From: Pseudomonas saxonica
GTDB lineage: Bacteria; Pseudomonadota; Gammaproteobacteria; Pseudomonadales; Pseudomonadaceae
Direction: 5' to 3'
DNA: 64,000 nt
Assembly (NCBI RefSeq): GCF_007858365.1
Contig: NZ_VFIO01000001.1
Coordinates: forward strand, 620,001 to 684,000
In this document: one piece after another, positions 26,751 to 36,145 of the stretch
How the letters are laid out: every line of letters starts with the position of its first letter
Numbering within the stretch: the stretch's first letter is position 1
Translations under genes and position numbers: made by a program
Notes under the pieces: model-generated
What the model saw: the letters and a program-made list of their open reading frames with translations, nothing else
Database searches by the model: none
Told to the model about the DNA's origin: nothing

Positions 26751-27506
26751 TCACGTAGCAGGGCGAATCGCCTTGATCAGTGACTCAAGTGAATAGCCCA
26801 ACCGCGGCGCCAAGGCTTGAGCCCTTGCCGTCAGCGCGTCTAGATCAAGTGTCTGGTCAAGCTCGGCAGGCACCATAAGGATGACATTGCCCTCTTTGAC
26901 CGGCAGTTCCCAGTAATGACGGTGATAAAGCCCGCGCAGCAAAGCAGCTCCCAGCGGTTTGCCATCGTCTGTTGCCCACTGGTTAATGATGAGCCAGCCA
27001 TTGGGCGCGAGTTTCTTCTGGCAATTCTCCAAAAATGTCCACGCCAAATGCCCGGCTGCCGGCCCCAGATCGTTATAGAGATCGACGAAAATAAGGTCGG
27101 CGGGCTCGGCGCTGTCCAGCAGTTCAAGCGCATCACCGATGCGGATGTACAACCGCGGGTCATCGTCCAGCCCCAAGTATTCGATGGCCAGACGCGGTAC
27201 GTCTGGACGCAGCTCAATCGCTTCAACGTCTTCAAGGGGCAAGAACTTAAGACAAGCCTGCGTCAGAGTGCCGGCACCCAAACCCAGAAACAACGCACTC
27301 TCCGGCGCTTCATGGCACAGCGCCCCGATCAGCATGGCCCGGGTGTAGTCGTATTCCAGCCAGCTGGGGTCCGCCGTAAACACACAGCTTTGCTCGATCG
27401 CATCACCAAATTCGAGGAAGCGGTAATCAGCCACTTCCAGCACTCGAATCATGCCGAAATCATCATGGACTTCGGCGAGCAGACGCTCCACGCGCTCCTC
27501 AGACAT
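26751..27506 (-). CDS. Spermidine-synthase-like SAM-binding protein
   Basis: A 251-residue Rossmann-fold protein. The nucleotide-binding motif is LFLGLGAGTL, the acidic residue VEAIELRPDV ends strand 2, and LIFVDLYND is the spermidine-synthase-like catalytic-region aspartate motif. It belongs to the SpeE-like superfamily but lacks clear putrescine-site motifs, so it may act on another amine or be a methyltransferase. AGGAGAGG lies directly upstream of the start. It is divergent from the DAHP synthase gene. Confidence 0.78.
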   Translation of the reverse strand: MSEERVERLLAEVHDDFGMIRVLEVADYRFLEFGDAIEQSCVFTADPSWLEYDYTRAMLIGALCHEAPESALFLGLGAGTLTQACLKFLPLEDVEAIELRPDVPRLAIEYLGLDDDPRLYIRIGDALELLDSAEPADLIFVDLYNDLGPAAGHLAWTFLENCQKKLAPNGWLIINQWATDDGKPLGAALLRGLYHRHYWELPVKEGNVILMVPAELDQTLDLDALTARAQALAPRLGYSLESLIKAIRPAT

Positions 27507-27661
27507 TTCCTCTCCTTACCGCGCTCCGGCACACCCGCCGCACTGTAAATCAACCACTCATCATGAGCGCAAAGGCGCGATTGTCAGCGATTGCGGCTTA
27601 ATAGGTCACGCACTAATTGCTGCTAACATGCGTCACCCACTTCCGAAAACTAGAGTCTGCG

Positions 27662-29008
27662 ATGAGCCAATCCTGGAGCCCTGACAGCTGGCGCGCCCTG
27701 CCGATCCAGCAACAACCCCACTACCCGGACGCAGCGCACCTGCTGCGAGTCGAGCAAAGCCTGGCCAGTTATCCGCCATTGGTGTTCGCCGGAGAGGCCC
27801 GAGAGCTGCGCCGACAGTTTGCCGAGGTGACTCAAGGACGAGCGTTTCTGCTTCAGGGCGGTGATTGCGCCGAGAGTTTTGCGGAATTTTCAGCCGCCAA
27901 GATCCGCGACACCTTCAAAGTGTTGCTGCAAATGGCCATTGTCATGACCTTCGCCGCGGGCTGCCCAGTGGTGAAAGTCGGGCGCATGGCCGGGCAATTC
28001 GCCAAACCGCGCTCAGCCAATGATGAAACGATCAATGGGGTCACGCTGCCCGCTTATCGCGGCGATATCGTCAACGGCATCGGCTTTGATGAAAAAAGCC
28101 GTGTGCCTGATCCAGAGCGCTTGTTGCAGTCGTACCACCAGTCCACGGCCACCTTGAACCTGCTGCGCGCATTTGCCCAAGGCGGCTTTGCCGACCTGCA
28201 CCAGGTGCACAAGTGGAACCTGGACTTTATCGCCAACTCAGCGCTGGCCGAAAAATACAGCCAGTTGGCCGATCGTATCGACGAAACCCTGGCATTCATG
28301 CGCGCCTGCGGCATGGACAGCTCGCCGCAGCTGCGCGAAACCAGCTTCTTTACCGCCCACGAAGCGTTGCTGCTCAACTATGAAGAAGCCTTTGTGCGCC
28401 GCGACAGTCTGACCAACGATTACTACGACTGCTCGGCCCATATGCTGTGGATCGGCGACCGGACACGTCAGCTCGATGGTGCCCACGTCGAGTTCCTGCG
28501 CGGGGTCAACAACCCGATCGGGGTCAAGGTCGGGCCAAGCATGAACAACGAGGACTTGATTCGCCTGATCGATATTCTCAACCCGCAAAACGATCCGGGC
28601 CGTCTCAATCTGATCGTGCGCATGGGCGCTGACAAAGTGGGTGATCACTTGCCTCAGCTGATTCGCGCCGTGGAAGGCGAAGGCAAACAAGTGCTGTGGA
28701 GCTGCGATCCGATGCACGCCAACACTATCAAGGCCAGCAGCGGCTACAAGACCCGTGATTTTGCGCAGATCCTCGGTGAAGTGAAGCAATTCTTCCAGGT
28801 GCACGAAGCCGAGGGCAGTTATGCCGGCGGCATTCATATCGAGATGACCGGGCAGAACGTCACCGAGTGCATTGGCGGGGCTAACCCGATCACCGAAGAC
28901 GGGTTATCAGATCGTTACCATACCCACTGCGACCCGCGCATGAACGCCGACCAATCGCTGGAACTGGCATTTTTGATTGCCGAGACGCTGAAACAGGTAA
29001 AACGCTAA
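27662..29008 (+). CDS. Class II 3-deoxy-7-phosphoheptulonate (DAHP) synthase
   Basis: A 448-residue plant-type (class II) DAHP synthase. [11 protein letters not shown] holds the metal-ligand Cys, [13 protein letters not shown] binds phosphoenolpyruvate, and [12 protein letters not shown] and [14 protein letters not shown] complete the active site. It condenses PEP and erythrose-4-phosphate, the first step of the shikimate pathway. In pseudomonads class II enzymes often feed secondary aromatics as well. The ATG at 27662 gives the family-typical 448 residues. It is followed by a strong hairpin. Confidence 0.93.
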   Translation: MSQSWSPDSWRALPIQQQPHYPDAAHLLRVEQSLASYPPLVFAGEARELRRQFAEVTQGRAFLLQGGDCAESFAEFSAAKIRDTFKVLLQMAIVMTFAAGCPVVKVGRMAGQFAKPRSANDETINGVTLPAYRGDIVNGIGFDEKSRVPDPERLLQSYHQSTATLNLLRAFAQGGFADLHQVHKWNLDFIANSALAEKYSQLADRIDETLAFMRACGMDSSPQLRETSFFTAHEALLLNYEEAFVRRDSLTNDYYDCSAHMLWIGDRTRQLDGAHVEFLRGVNNPIGVKVGPSMNNEDLIRLIDILNPQNDPGRLNLIVRMGADKVGDHLPQLIRAVEGEGKQVLWSCDPMHANTIKASSGYKTRDFAQILGEVKQFFQVHEAEGSYAGGIHIEMTGQNVTECIGGANPITEDGLSDRYHTHCDPRMNADQSLELAFLIAETLKQVKR

Positions 29009-29014
29009 ACGCTT

Positions 29015-29043
29015 CCAACCCTCTCCCCACGGGAGAGGGTTGG
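29015..29043. terminator. 13-bp perfect hairpin after the DAHP synthase gene
   Basis: CCAACCCTCTCCC, loop CAC, then its exact complement. There is no T-run. The CCCTCTCCC core is the same word found at the ends and in the units of the 106-bp tandem array at 58240, so this may be a solo repeat serving as a terminator. Confidence 0.6.
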
Positions 29044-29068
29044 GCTAAGGGCCTTGCACACCGCGTAC

Positions 29069-29248
29069 TCACTTGTTAAACGGGTCATCCCAAAAAGCCC
29101 TCTGACTTTCAGTCTCAATGTCCGCCCTGCTCAACCCCAGATCCTTCAGCGCTGCATCGCTGATACGCCTCAGGTACGCTCTTTCCCGCGAAAGCTGATA
29201 CCAGCGAGCAACCTGAGTCATCCACATCCTGCCTCTTTGACCTTTCAT
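29069..29248 (-). CDS. DUF1127-domain small protein
   Basis: A 59-residue basic protein with the DUF1127 pattern (WYQLSRERAYLRRISDAALKDLGLSRADIE). Some short DUF1127 proteins bind RNA and affect phosphate or carbon metabolism, but the role here is unknown. The ATG at 29248 with GGAGG 9 bases upstream is chosen over a much longer in-frame opening that runs into the adjacent promoter. It is divergent from the LysR gene 96 bp away, a pairing that is common in Pseudomonas and suggests LysR control. Confidence 0.85.
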   Translation of the reverse strand: MKGQRGRMWMTQVARWYQLSRERAYLRRISDAALKDLGLSRADIETESQRAFWDDPFNK

Positions 29249-29344
29249 CACTTGGCACCTCCGTTGAGATGGCTCAAGTCTCTGCTCGGGCGTAATATCA
29301 ATCCAACGAATGTTTCTTATGCAATACATCTCAGAGATTGATGA

Positions 29345-30202
29345 ATGGCCGACTTCCCCAGTATCGACACGGATTTGTTGCGTACCTTCGCCGCGATTGC
29401 CGATCACGGCGGGTTTACCCGTGCCGCTGAAGTCATCAATCGCACACAATCAGCCGTGAGCATGCAAATGAAACGGCTGGAGGAAGACGTACTGCAGTGC
29501 GCACTGTTCCAGCGTGATGGACGCACTGTCAGCCTCACCCCTGAAGGGGTCGTGCTGCTCAGTTATGCCCGGCGCATTCTTAAACTGCACAGTGAAGTGA
29601 TTAATACCCTACGCCAGCCACACATGGTCGGCACCGTGAAAATCGGTTCGCCCGATGACTATGTGATGAGATTTTTACCCGGCGTGCTGTCTCGCTTTGC
29701 TCAGGACTACCCGCTGATCAATGTCGAAGTGCATTGTGAGCCGTCAGCATTGTTGCTGCAGCGCAGTGACCTCGACCTGACCATCGTGACCCGAAAACCC
29801 GGCACTGAAATGGGCCAGATCCTGCGTCAGGAGCGCTTTGTGTGGATGGTGGCCCAAGGCTTCTCGCCCCACGAACAAACACCCTTGCCACTGGCGATGT
29901 TCAATACCGATTGCTTTTGCCGAACCTGGGCCTGCAATGCACTGGATATTCAGCAACGCGAATACCGTGTGGCCTACACCAGTGCCAGCCTCGCGGCGAT
30001 CAATGCCGTGGTCAGCACCGGCCTGGCTGTGACTGCTCAGTTGCAAAGTCTGCTGACGGATAATCTGCGAATCATCGGCAAGGAAGAAAACCTGCCTACG
30101 CTCCCCTCGGCCAGCATTGTGCTACTGCGTAAGCCCAACAGTACCCCTTCACCCATTATTGAGTGCTTCGCCGAGTACATCGTGGAAGGCTTTAAGCTTT
30201 GA
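29345..30202 (+). CDS. LysR-family transcriptional regulator
   Basis: A 285-residue LysR regulator. The N-terminal winged HTH (about 8-67) contains GGFTRAAEVINRTQSAVSMQ, and the effector-binding periplasmic-binding-like domain starts near residue 95 (VKIGSPDDY). The sequence is close in style to the LrhA/HexA group. It is divergent from the DUF1127 gene, the likely target. The 3' end overlaps the convergent TSUP gene by 11 bp. Confidence 0.9.
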   Translation: MADFPSIDTDLLRTFAAIADHGGFTRAAEVINRTQSAVSMQMKRLEEDVLQCALFQRDGRTVSLTPEGVVLLSYARRILKLHSEVINTLRQPHMVGTVKIGSPDDYVMRFLPGVLSRFAQDYPLINVEVHCEPSALLLQRSDLDLTIVTRKPGTEMGQILRQERFVWMVAQGFSPHEQTPLPLAMFNTDCFCRTWACNALDIQQREYRVAYTSASLAAINAVVSTGLAVTAQLQSLLTDNLRIIGKEENLPTLPSASIVLLRKPNSTPSPIIECFAEYIVEGFKL

Positions 30203-30944
30203 GCGCCAGCAACGCGGCGCACAGCAGCAAGAAGGCACAGTACAAGCCTCGCAACAGGCGCTCCGGCATGGCGTGAGCCATCTTCACGCCCCAACTGATG
30301 CTCAACAGACCGCCGACAGCCATTGGGATTCCCATGCCCCAGTTGACCTCTCCGTGGGCCGCATAGGTCAGCAGCGTAACCGCTGTGCTGGGTGCAGCAA
30401 GGGCCAGCGACAAGCCTTGGGCAACCACTTGAGTCGTGCCAAACACACTGGTCAGCACGGGAGCCGCCACCACTGCTCCGCCCACGCCAAACAGGCCGCC
30501 CGTGGTGCCCGCCACCGCGCCTAACACACCAAACCATGGCCAGCCAAACCGGGAGCCGGTCACTGGCGGGGCCGACGAGGTGAGCATTTTGATCAGGTTA
30601 TACAGGGTGATCACGAGCAGGAAGGCGACAAATCCCCAGCGAATAATGCGCCCATCAACCCCGACAGCAAGCATTGCGCCTAACCATGCGAAGCTGAAAC
30701 TCATCAGCACCAGCGGCAATGCCTGACGCAGATTGATCCGGTTGCGCTGCTGATAGCGGTACAGCGCCAAAAACACATTGGGCACTGACATTGCCAAGGC
30801 TGTACCTTGCGCCAACTGCTGATCCAGCCCGAACCACAACCCGAGGACCGGGATCGCGATTAGCCCGCCACCGATCCCGAACAACCCGCCCAACGCTCCC
30901 ATCGCGACACCTAAGGCGCCATACATTACAAAATCGATCAGCAT
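30192..30944 (-). CDS. TSUP/TauE-SafE family membrane transporter
   Basis: A 250-residue, mostly hydrophobic protein with about eight TM segments in two related halves. The repeated motif appears as GGLFGIGGGLIAIPVL near the N-terminus and GGLFGVGGAVVAAPVL in the middle, diagnostic for the sulfite exporter TauE/SafE family. Family members export sulfite, sulfoacetate or related organosulfur anions; the substrate here is unknown. GAGGGG lies 6 bases before the ATG. The coding end overlaps the LysR gene on the other strand. Confidence 0.9.
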   Translation of the reverse strand: MLIDFVMYGALGVAMGALGGLFGIGGGLIAIPVLGLWFGLDQQLAQGTALAMSVPNVFLALYRYQQRNRINLRQALPLVLMSFSFAWLGAMLAVGVDGRIIRWGFVAFLLVITLYNLIKMLTSSAPPVTGSRFGWPWFGVLGAVAGTTGGLFGVGGAVVAAPVLTSVFGTTQVVAQGLSLALAAPSTAVTLLTYAAHGEVNWGMGIPMAVGGLLSISWGVKMAHAMPERLLRGLYCAFLLLCAALLALKA

Positions 30945-31023
30945 TACGGCCCCTCTTCGTGAACCCGCATGCTATCCACTCGCCCGCGCCCGGCAAAGCG
31001 TCAGAGCATACTTTTTAACGGCG

Positions 31024-31054
31024 AAAAAAAGCCCGACCTTAAGGCCGGGCTTTT
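31024..31054. terminator. Terminator after efp
   Basis: An A-run, then GCCCGACCTT/AAGGCCGGGC (one mismatch), then TTTT. On the minus strand the seven-T run follows the stem, as expected for ending efp. Confidence 0.88.
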
Positions 31055-31076
31055 CAGAGTGCGGTTAACGCCAGGT

Positions 31077-31649
31077 TTAAACCTTGGCGCGGCCCTTGTA
31101 GGAGCCACCGTCACGGGTATCGATCTCGATCCAGTCGCCGATTTCAACGAAATCTGCAACGCTCAGCTCAGTACCGTTTTTCAGTTTGGCAGGCTTCATC
31201 ACCTTGCCCGAAGTGTCGCCGCGAGCGGAACCTTCGGTGTAGTCAACCTGACGCACGATAGTGGTCGGCAGCTCTACGGAAACCAGACGCTCTTCAAAGA
31301 AGATCGCTTCGCAAACGTCGGTCATGCCTTCTTCGATGAAAGGCAGAACAGCTTCGATGTCTTCAGCGTTCAACTCGTACATGGTGTAGTCAGTGGTGTC
31401 CATGAACGTGTAGGTGTCGCCGCTGATGAAGGACAGGGTCGCTTCTTTGCGATCCAGGATCACGTCATCCAGCTTGTCGTCAGCGCTGTATACGATTTCA
31501 GTCTTGTAGCCAGTCAGCAGGTTCTTCAGCTTGGTCTTCATGATTGCGCTGTTACGACCGGACTTGGTGAATTCAGCTTTCTGAACCAACCAAGGGTCGT
31601 TTTCGAGCTTGATGACTGTACCGGGTTTAAGCTCTTTACCAGTTTTCAT
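31077..31649 (-). CDS. efp: Translation elongation factor P
   Basis: A 190-residue, full-length, three-domain EF-P. It rescues ribosomes stalled on polyproline. The modified residue at the loop tip is Arg32 in KSGRNSA, not Lys, which marks the rhamnosylated EF-P class. The modifying enzyme EarP is encoded immediately upstream on the same strand (49 bp gap), so the two are probably co-transcribed. A strong terminator follows. Confidence 0.97.
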   Translation of the reverse strand: MKTGKELKPGTVIKLENDPWLVQKAEFTKSGRNSAIMKTKLKNLLTGYKTEIVYSADDKLDDVILDRKEATLSFISGDTYTFMDTTDYTMYELNAEDIEAVLPFIEEGMTDVCEAIFFEERLVSVELPTTIVRQVDYTEGSARGDTSGKVMKPAKLKNGTELSVADFVEIGDWIEIDTRDGGSYKGRAKV

Positions 31650-31698
31650 TGCGAGTATCCGAATTTGGATTGAGATTTACAAAAATCTAGGCCGCGTA

Positions 31699-32832
31699 TC
31701 ATATCCAATTTCTATAAAACAGTACTAGCGCTTGAGCAAGATCCGCTTGCAATGACTGTTCCAGACACCAGCGCTCGGCATGCGCAGTCAGCTCTGGCCA
31801 GTGCTCAAGCAGCTGATTCCAGCCCACAGCCATATCTGAACCGGCATTCCAGGCATGCCACAGGCGTGTGAACGCATCAGCGGCCCCGGGTGAAAGGCCT
31901 TTAACATACAAAGCGAGAAACGCATCGAGCTTGTCCCAGTGCGCATTTTCTTCCTGCTCGTAGATATGCCAAAGAAATGGCCGTCCCGCCCATTGCGCCC
32001 GCACAAACGAGTCCTCGCCGCGCACTGCATTGAAATCACAGCACCATAACAACGTGTCGTAGTCCTGCTGGCGGACAAACGGTAACGCCTGAACGACCAA
32101 CGCTCCACGCTGCTCGACTGAACCCAGCGCCAGTTCGTCGACCCCGAGCCAGCGCAACAAATCACCCATAATGCGGCTTTGCGGCACCAACAGATGAGTG
32201 GGCGCGGAGCCTGCGGCCATTGCATCCAGCCAGCTGGCCAAGCCGCTATTCTCGTAAGCAAACAGGGAGATAAGGCGGGCATTATCAGCCGCATACACGC
32301 CCAACCCCTGCAAAAAAGCCTGTTTCGCTTGGGGAGCTTGATCAAATGCACGTCGTCGCTCAAGCAAATCGGCTTCACGCAGCAGCCCTCCCGTCCCAGC
32401 ACCGAACCCTGGAAAAAAGAACATTCGCTTCAAGCCATCAGGCCGCAGCGATGGCAATCCATGACAACCGCTGACCCAGTCTTCAGCGCTCAAATATTCC
32501 AGGTTGATCCATAAGGCAGGCGTCGGGCGGGCTTTCATGGCCTGTAAATAAGCCTGCGGGAGCTTGCAGCCGAAGGCCTCAACTACCACATCCGCGACCT
32601 CTACCACGGGCCATTGCTCAGGCCACTGACACACGTGAACACCCTGCTGCCATTGCTGGGCAACGCTCGGGTCAGCTTCCGGGCAAAGGGGAGCAAAGGC
32701 CTTTAAGTCATCGACCCAGAGCCGCACGGATTGCTGATGCTCAGCAACCAGCTGCCGGGCCAGACGCCAGGTGACTCCAATGTCGCCGTAGTTATCGACC
32801 ACACTGCAAAAAATATCCCAGGAGGCTTTCAT
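31699..32832 (-). CDS. earP: EF-P arginine rhamnosyltransferase EarP
   Basis: A 377-residue GT-B fold inverting glycosyltransferase (DUF2331). The N-terminal DIFCSVVDNYGDIGVTWRLARQL includes the catalytic aspartates near residues 12-17, and the C-terminal nucleotide-sugar site includes AVRGEDSFVRAQWAGRPFLWHIY. It transfers rhamnose from dTDP-rhamnose to Arg32 of EF-P. The ATG at 32832 has GGAG 6 bases upstream. It is divergent from the GreA/B-like gene. Confidence 0.96.
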   Translation of the reverse strand: MKASWDIFCSVVDNYGDIGVTWRLARQLVAEHQQSVRLWVDDLKAFAPLCPEADPSVAQQWQQGVHVCQWPEQWPVVEVADVVVEAFGCKLPQAYLQAMKARPTPALWINLEYLSAEDWVSGCHGLPSLRPDGLKRMFFFPGFGAGTGGLLREADLLERRRAFDQAPQAKQAFLQGLGVYAADNARLISLFAYENSGLASWLDAMAAGSAPTHLLVPQSRIMGDLLRWLGVDELALGSVEQRGALVVQALPFVRQQDYDTLLWCCDFNAVRGEDSFVRAQWAGRPFLWHIYEQEENAHWDKLDAFLALYVKGLSPGAADAFTRLWHAWNAGSDMAVGWNQLLEHWPELTAHAERWCLEQSLQADLAQALVLFYRNWI

Positions 32833-32959
32833 TCCGGGCTCCCACATTCAAAGGACCGATTGTCCGCATATTTCGACGCCGATAGAAGACTTACGACGGA
32901 TTAATCGGCCAGGTAGTCGTGCGACAATCCCTACTTGTCGTCCTGCCCTATTGAAAACC

Positions 32960-33442
32960 ATGAATAAAAACGCTGTGTACCTGTTGCTGCTGAAAAAACT
33001 CGAAGTCGACCTTGATGTGCTCCAACGCGCAGCGCAAACGGCTTATGAAGCCTCAACCGACAAAGAAAATATCGCCGAGAACAAGTACGACACGCTGGGC
33101 CTTGAAGCCTCGTATCTGGCGACAGGCCAGGCGCGCCGGGTCGAAGAGATACGCCAAGCGCTTAAAAACTGCCAGGCCATGACACAGGCGCCATATGACA
33201 CGGCGCAAGGCATTCAGGTCGGGGATTTAATCAGACTGGAGGCCGTTAACGGCAATGAACAATGGGTCTTTCTGGCCCCTGACGCGGCCGGACTCAAGCT
33301 GATTCAAGATGACCAGACAATCACCGTCATCACTCCACGCGCCCCCTTGGGCGCTGCATTGTTGCGCAAGCAGCCTGACGACGACGTGCAGATAAACGTC
33401 GGCGGTACGGTACAAACCTTTACGGTTTGCGACGCCTACTGA
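32960..33442 (+). CDS. GreA/GreB-family transcription elongation factor-like protein
   Basis: A 160-residue protein. The N-terminal helical hairpin-like part contains ENIAENKYDTLGLEASYLATGQARR, a pattern of the Pseudomonas GreAB-like group. A small beta domain follows (about 85-160: VGDLIRLEA, GLKLIQDD, TVITPRAPLGAALL) resembling the GreA/Rnk C-terminal FKBP-like fold. It may bind the RNA-polymerase secondary channel, but the acidic tip of true Gre factors is not obvious. The ATG at 32960 (MNKNAV) is preferred to a TTG nine bases upstream. Confidence 0.72.
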   Translation: MNKNAVYLLLLKKLEVDLDVLQRAAQTAYEASTDKENIAENKYDTLGLEASYLATGQARRVEEIRQALKNCQAMTQAPYDTAQGIQVGDLIRLEAVNGNEQWVFLAPDAAGLKLIQDDQTITVITPRAPLGAALLRKQPDDDVQINVGGTVQTFTVCDAY

Positions 33443-33451
33443 CACGGCGTG

Positions 33452-33703
33452 CTACTTGGCAGCCATCAAACGATTGACTTCACTGCGCACCATATTCGCG
33501 TACTCAGGGGGCGACATCGCATCCAGCTCGGCGCGTACCCATTGCGACCAGTTGCCCTTGCGCTTGGCGCGCTCACCAAACAGGCGTGCCGCATCGCCTT
33601 TGGCCTTGCCCAGATTGCTCTGCCAAAGGTCATACAAACGGGATTTTTCATCTTCAAGCGCCGCACGCTCAGCGAGGGGCTTGTTGGCGAGGTTGAAGCT
33701 CAT
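33452..33703 (-). CDS. Conserved hypothetical small protein
   Basis: An 83-residue charged cytoplasmic protein, apparently all-helical (N-terminal LANKPLAERAALEDEKSRLYDLW, then basic KAKGDAARLFGERAKRKGNW). AGGA lies about 8 bases before the ATG. It is convergent with the GreA/B-like gene at 9 bp distance. I do not recognise the family, and no motif gives a function. Confidence 0.65.
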   Translation of the reverse strand: MSFNLANKPLAERAALEDEKSRLYDLWQSNLGKAKGDAARLFGERAKRKGNWSQWVRAELDAMSPPEYANMVRSEVNRLMAAK

Positions 33704-33892
33704 GAGAATTTCCTGCGGTGTAAATAAGGCGACATCTTACACCGTCGAAAGAAGTGTCTCAGTCTGGTTTTTAACTACGCTGTTACCTCAGGCTCAATCC
33801 GCCCCCCAAAATCAACCCATAAACTGATGCAACTTTTTAGACTCGGGTTGACTCCATAACTCATCACCCTTTGACCTGCTAGGAGTACCGCA

Positions 33893-34213
33893 ATGGCTCG
33901 TAAAAACGCCGTACAAGCTGCTGAAGATCAAATCAAGGATCAAGCGTTCAGCGAACTGCAAGATTTGATTGCCGAATCTGAAAAGCTGCTCAGTGATAGC
34001 GCATCGTTGGTGGGCGAAGAAGGCGAAACCCTGCGTGCGCAGGTCGGCCTTAAGCTGAAACAGGCGCTGGACTCAGTGAGCAATGTGCGTGAACGCACCA
34101 AACCGGTGGTGGATGCGACCGAAAACTATATCGGTGGCCATCCATGGCAAACCGTGGCCATCTCCGCCGGTTTCGGCCTGGTGGTGGGCCTGTTGCTGGG
34201 CCGTCGCAACTAG
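33893..34213 (+). CDS. DUF883 family (ElaB/YqjD-like) protein, second copy
   Basis: A 106-residue paralog of the protein at 5405. It has an acidic/amphipathic helix (about 10-75) and one C-terminal TM helix ending LLLGRRN. The sequence ENYIGGHPWQTVAISAGFG parallels EDYVQANPWQSVGIAAGVG of the first copy. Likely a tail-anchored inner-membrane, ribosome-associated stationary-phase protein (by family). TAGGAG sits 6-8 bases before the ATG. It is monocistronic, with a strong terminator. Confidence 0.88.
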   Translation: MARKNAVQAAEDQIKDQAFSELQDLIAESEKLLSDSASLVGEEGETLRAQVGLKLKQALDSVSNVRERTKPVVDATENYIGGHPWQTVAISAGFGLVVGLLLGRRN

Positions 34214-34233
34214 TCAGCGTAGCGATTCACTGA

Positions 34234-34265
34234 AAGCCCCTCACTGTCATGGTGAGGGGCTTTTT
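34234..34265 (+). terminator. Rho-independent terminator after the second DUF883 gene
   Basis: AAGCCCCTCAC, 7-base loop, then GTGAGGGGCTT continuing into TTT: an 11-bp perfect stem with a T-run. Confidence 0.93.
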
Positions 34266-34358
34266 CAATTCAGTAATCAGACGCATATACATATTTAATT
34301 ACATTTGTGGTCGTCTATCCGGATAATTCATAACCTCACCCTGCCAACGAGACAGTCA

Positions 34359-35560
34359 ATGTCCGCCTCTCCCCCTGCAACCAAACCGCTAAGCACGGCC
34401 CTCATCCTGCTGATGGCCACCGCCACTGGCCTGGCGGTCGCCAGCAACTATTACGCCCAACCTTTGCTGCATACCATCGCCCAAGAGCTGGGCCTGAGCA
34501 TGAGCAGCGCCGGCACCGTGGTGATTACCGCGCAGCTCAGTTACGGCGTAGGTTTACTGCTACTGGTTCCGCTGGGGGATTTGTTTGAGCAACGCAGACT
34601 GATCGTCACCATGACCGTACTCAGCGCCTTGGGCCTGTTGATGAGCGCGTTCGCACCGTCGCTGACCTGGCTATTGGTGGGAACGGCGATGACAGGACTG
34701 TTTTCGGTCTCGGCTCAAGTGCTGGTGCCCATGGCGGCCAGCCTGACAGACCCGCAGAGTCGAGGCCGCGTGGTGGGCACATTGATGAGCGGCCTGCTGC
34801 TGGGCATTTTGCTGGCGCGCACGGTCGCCGGCGCCTTGTCATCAGCCGGTGACTGGCGAGCTATCTACCTGCTCGCGGCGGCTCTGATGCTGATCAGTGC
34901 CATTGCCCTGTTCTGCGCACTTCCCAACCATCACCACAGCGCCGGGCTGAGCTACCCCAAACTCATCGGCTCGGTGTTCTCGTTATTTGTCGAAGAGCCT
35001 GTGCTACGCCTGCGCGCCCTGCTGGGCTTGCTGACCTTTTCATTGTTCGCCTTGTTCTGGACACCGCTGGCTTTCCTACTGGCGGTACCGCCCTACAACT
35101 TCTCCGACGCGGTTATCGGCCTGTTTGGCCTCGCGGGGGCCGTCGGCGCAGTGGCTGCAAACTGGGCCGGGCGCATGGCTGATCGCGGCAAAGGCCAACT
35201 GGCCACCACTATCGGCCTGCTGGTTCTACTCGCGTGCTGGTTACCCATGGCGTATGCCGGCCATTCATTGGCCGCTTTGCTGATCGGCGTATTGGCCCTC
35301 GACTTTGCCGTACAACTGGTGCACGTCAGCAACCAGAACGCCGTTTCAAGGTTCGTCCAGCCGCACGAAATCGCCTGAACGCCGGTTATATCACCTGCTA
35401 TTTCATAGGTGGCGCTTTGGGCTCACTGGTGGGCGCGCAGACCTATCCCGCATTTGGCTGGGACGGCATCGTCATTGTGGGAGTGGTAGTGGCAACACTG
35501 GCACTGGCGGTGTGGGGCTTGAGCCTACAACGCGAAAGCAAATTACAACCTGTCGGATAA
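34359..35560 (+). pseudogene. MFS transporter (YgaY-like), frameshifted near the 3' end
   Basis: The first 339 codons encode a typical major facilitator with ten-plus TM helices (NYYAQPLLHTIAQELGLS, the motif-A-like PLGDLFEQRRLI). After SNQNAV the frame runs into TGA at 35376. The expected continuation (FKVRPAARNRLNAGYITCYFIGG and the last TM helices) is in the -1 frame, up to 35560. One T missing from the GTTTC at 35343-35347 explains this. It may be a true inactivating mutation or a homopolymer sequencing error. The truncated product would lack the last one or two helices. Confidence 0.85.
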
Positions 35561-35599
35561 ACACGACTGGAACACTTTTCATCCCTGGGATAAGTCGCC

Positions 35600-35661
35600 A
35601 GGGTCTGTTTCCGTTTAATTGCAGCCTCAACGCGGCTTGCAATGCAACGGGAACAGACCCT
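35600..35661. repeat. Short copy of the AGGGTCTGTT nested-palindrome element
   Basis: A 62-bp element bounded by AGGGTCTGTTTCCGTT and its near-exact inverted copy AACGGGAACAGACCCT. The same termini and the internal CGCGGCTTGCAATG occur in the 183-bp copy at 59559, so this is an internally shortened version. It lies just after the MFS pseudogene. Confidence 0.85.
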
Positions 35662-35726
35662 AGGATGCGTAACCCACCTGAAGACGGCCCACCCACACGG
35701 GTCGCCTTATTGTTTCGAGACGCCGC

Positions 35727-36023
35727 ATGATCCCTAAAGAATCCCGTAACGAGCTGGCCCTGGACACCTTCATCAAGTCGCACCCCGAGCTGCTTGAAGA
35801 AATGAAAGACCTGAGCGCTGAAGACCGCCAGCAACAAATTCTCTGGGCATTCGAAGACGAGGCTCAAAACCGCGGACTTGACCCCTGGGAACTGGCGCTG
35901 GAACTGATCGCACGCAGCCCCGAAGAGCTCAAGGCCATGCGCCTCGAAGTTCATCAGGAAGTCGCTGAAGCGCTTGATATGAGTTGGGAAGAATATTGCG
36001 GGTTCAATGACATCACCGTTTGA
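35727..36023 (+). CDS. Small acidic hypothetical protein (possibly DUF6388)
   Basis: A 98-residue, all-helical-looking acidic protein with a C-terminal SPEELKAMRLEVHQEVAEALDMSWEEYC. This resembles a Pseudomonas-wide small family that I associate, uncertainly, with DUF6388. There is no signal peptide or TM segment. The ATG at 35727 is the first in frame. Function unknown. Confidence 0.68.
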   Translation: MIPKESRNELALDTFIKSHPELLEEMKDLSAEDRQQQILWAFEDEAQNRGLDPWELALELIARSPEELKAMRLEVHQEVAEALDMSWEEYCGFNDITV

Positions 36024-36145
36024 TGCCATCCCGCTTGCAGGCGACACCGGGCCGGCACATCGCCGTTCGTCGCCTGCACTGCACTAAACCTCTACGCCAG
36101 CAGACCAATATCAGGTACGACTCCCCATTGTCTGGAGACGCAACC

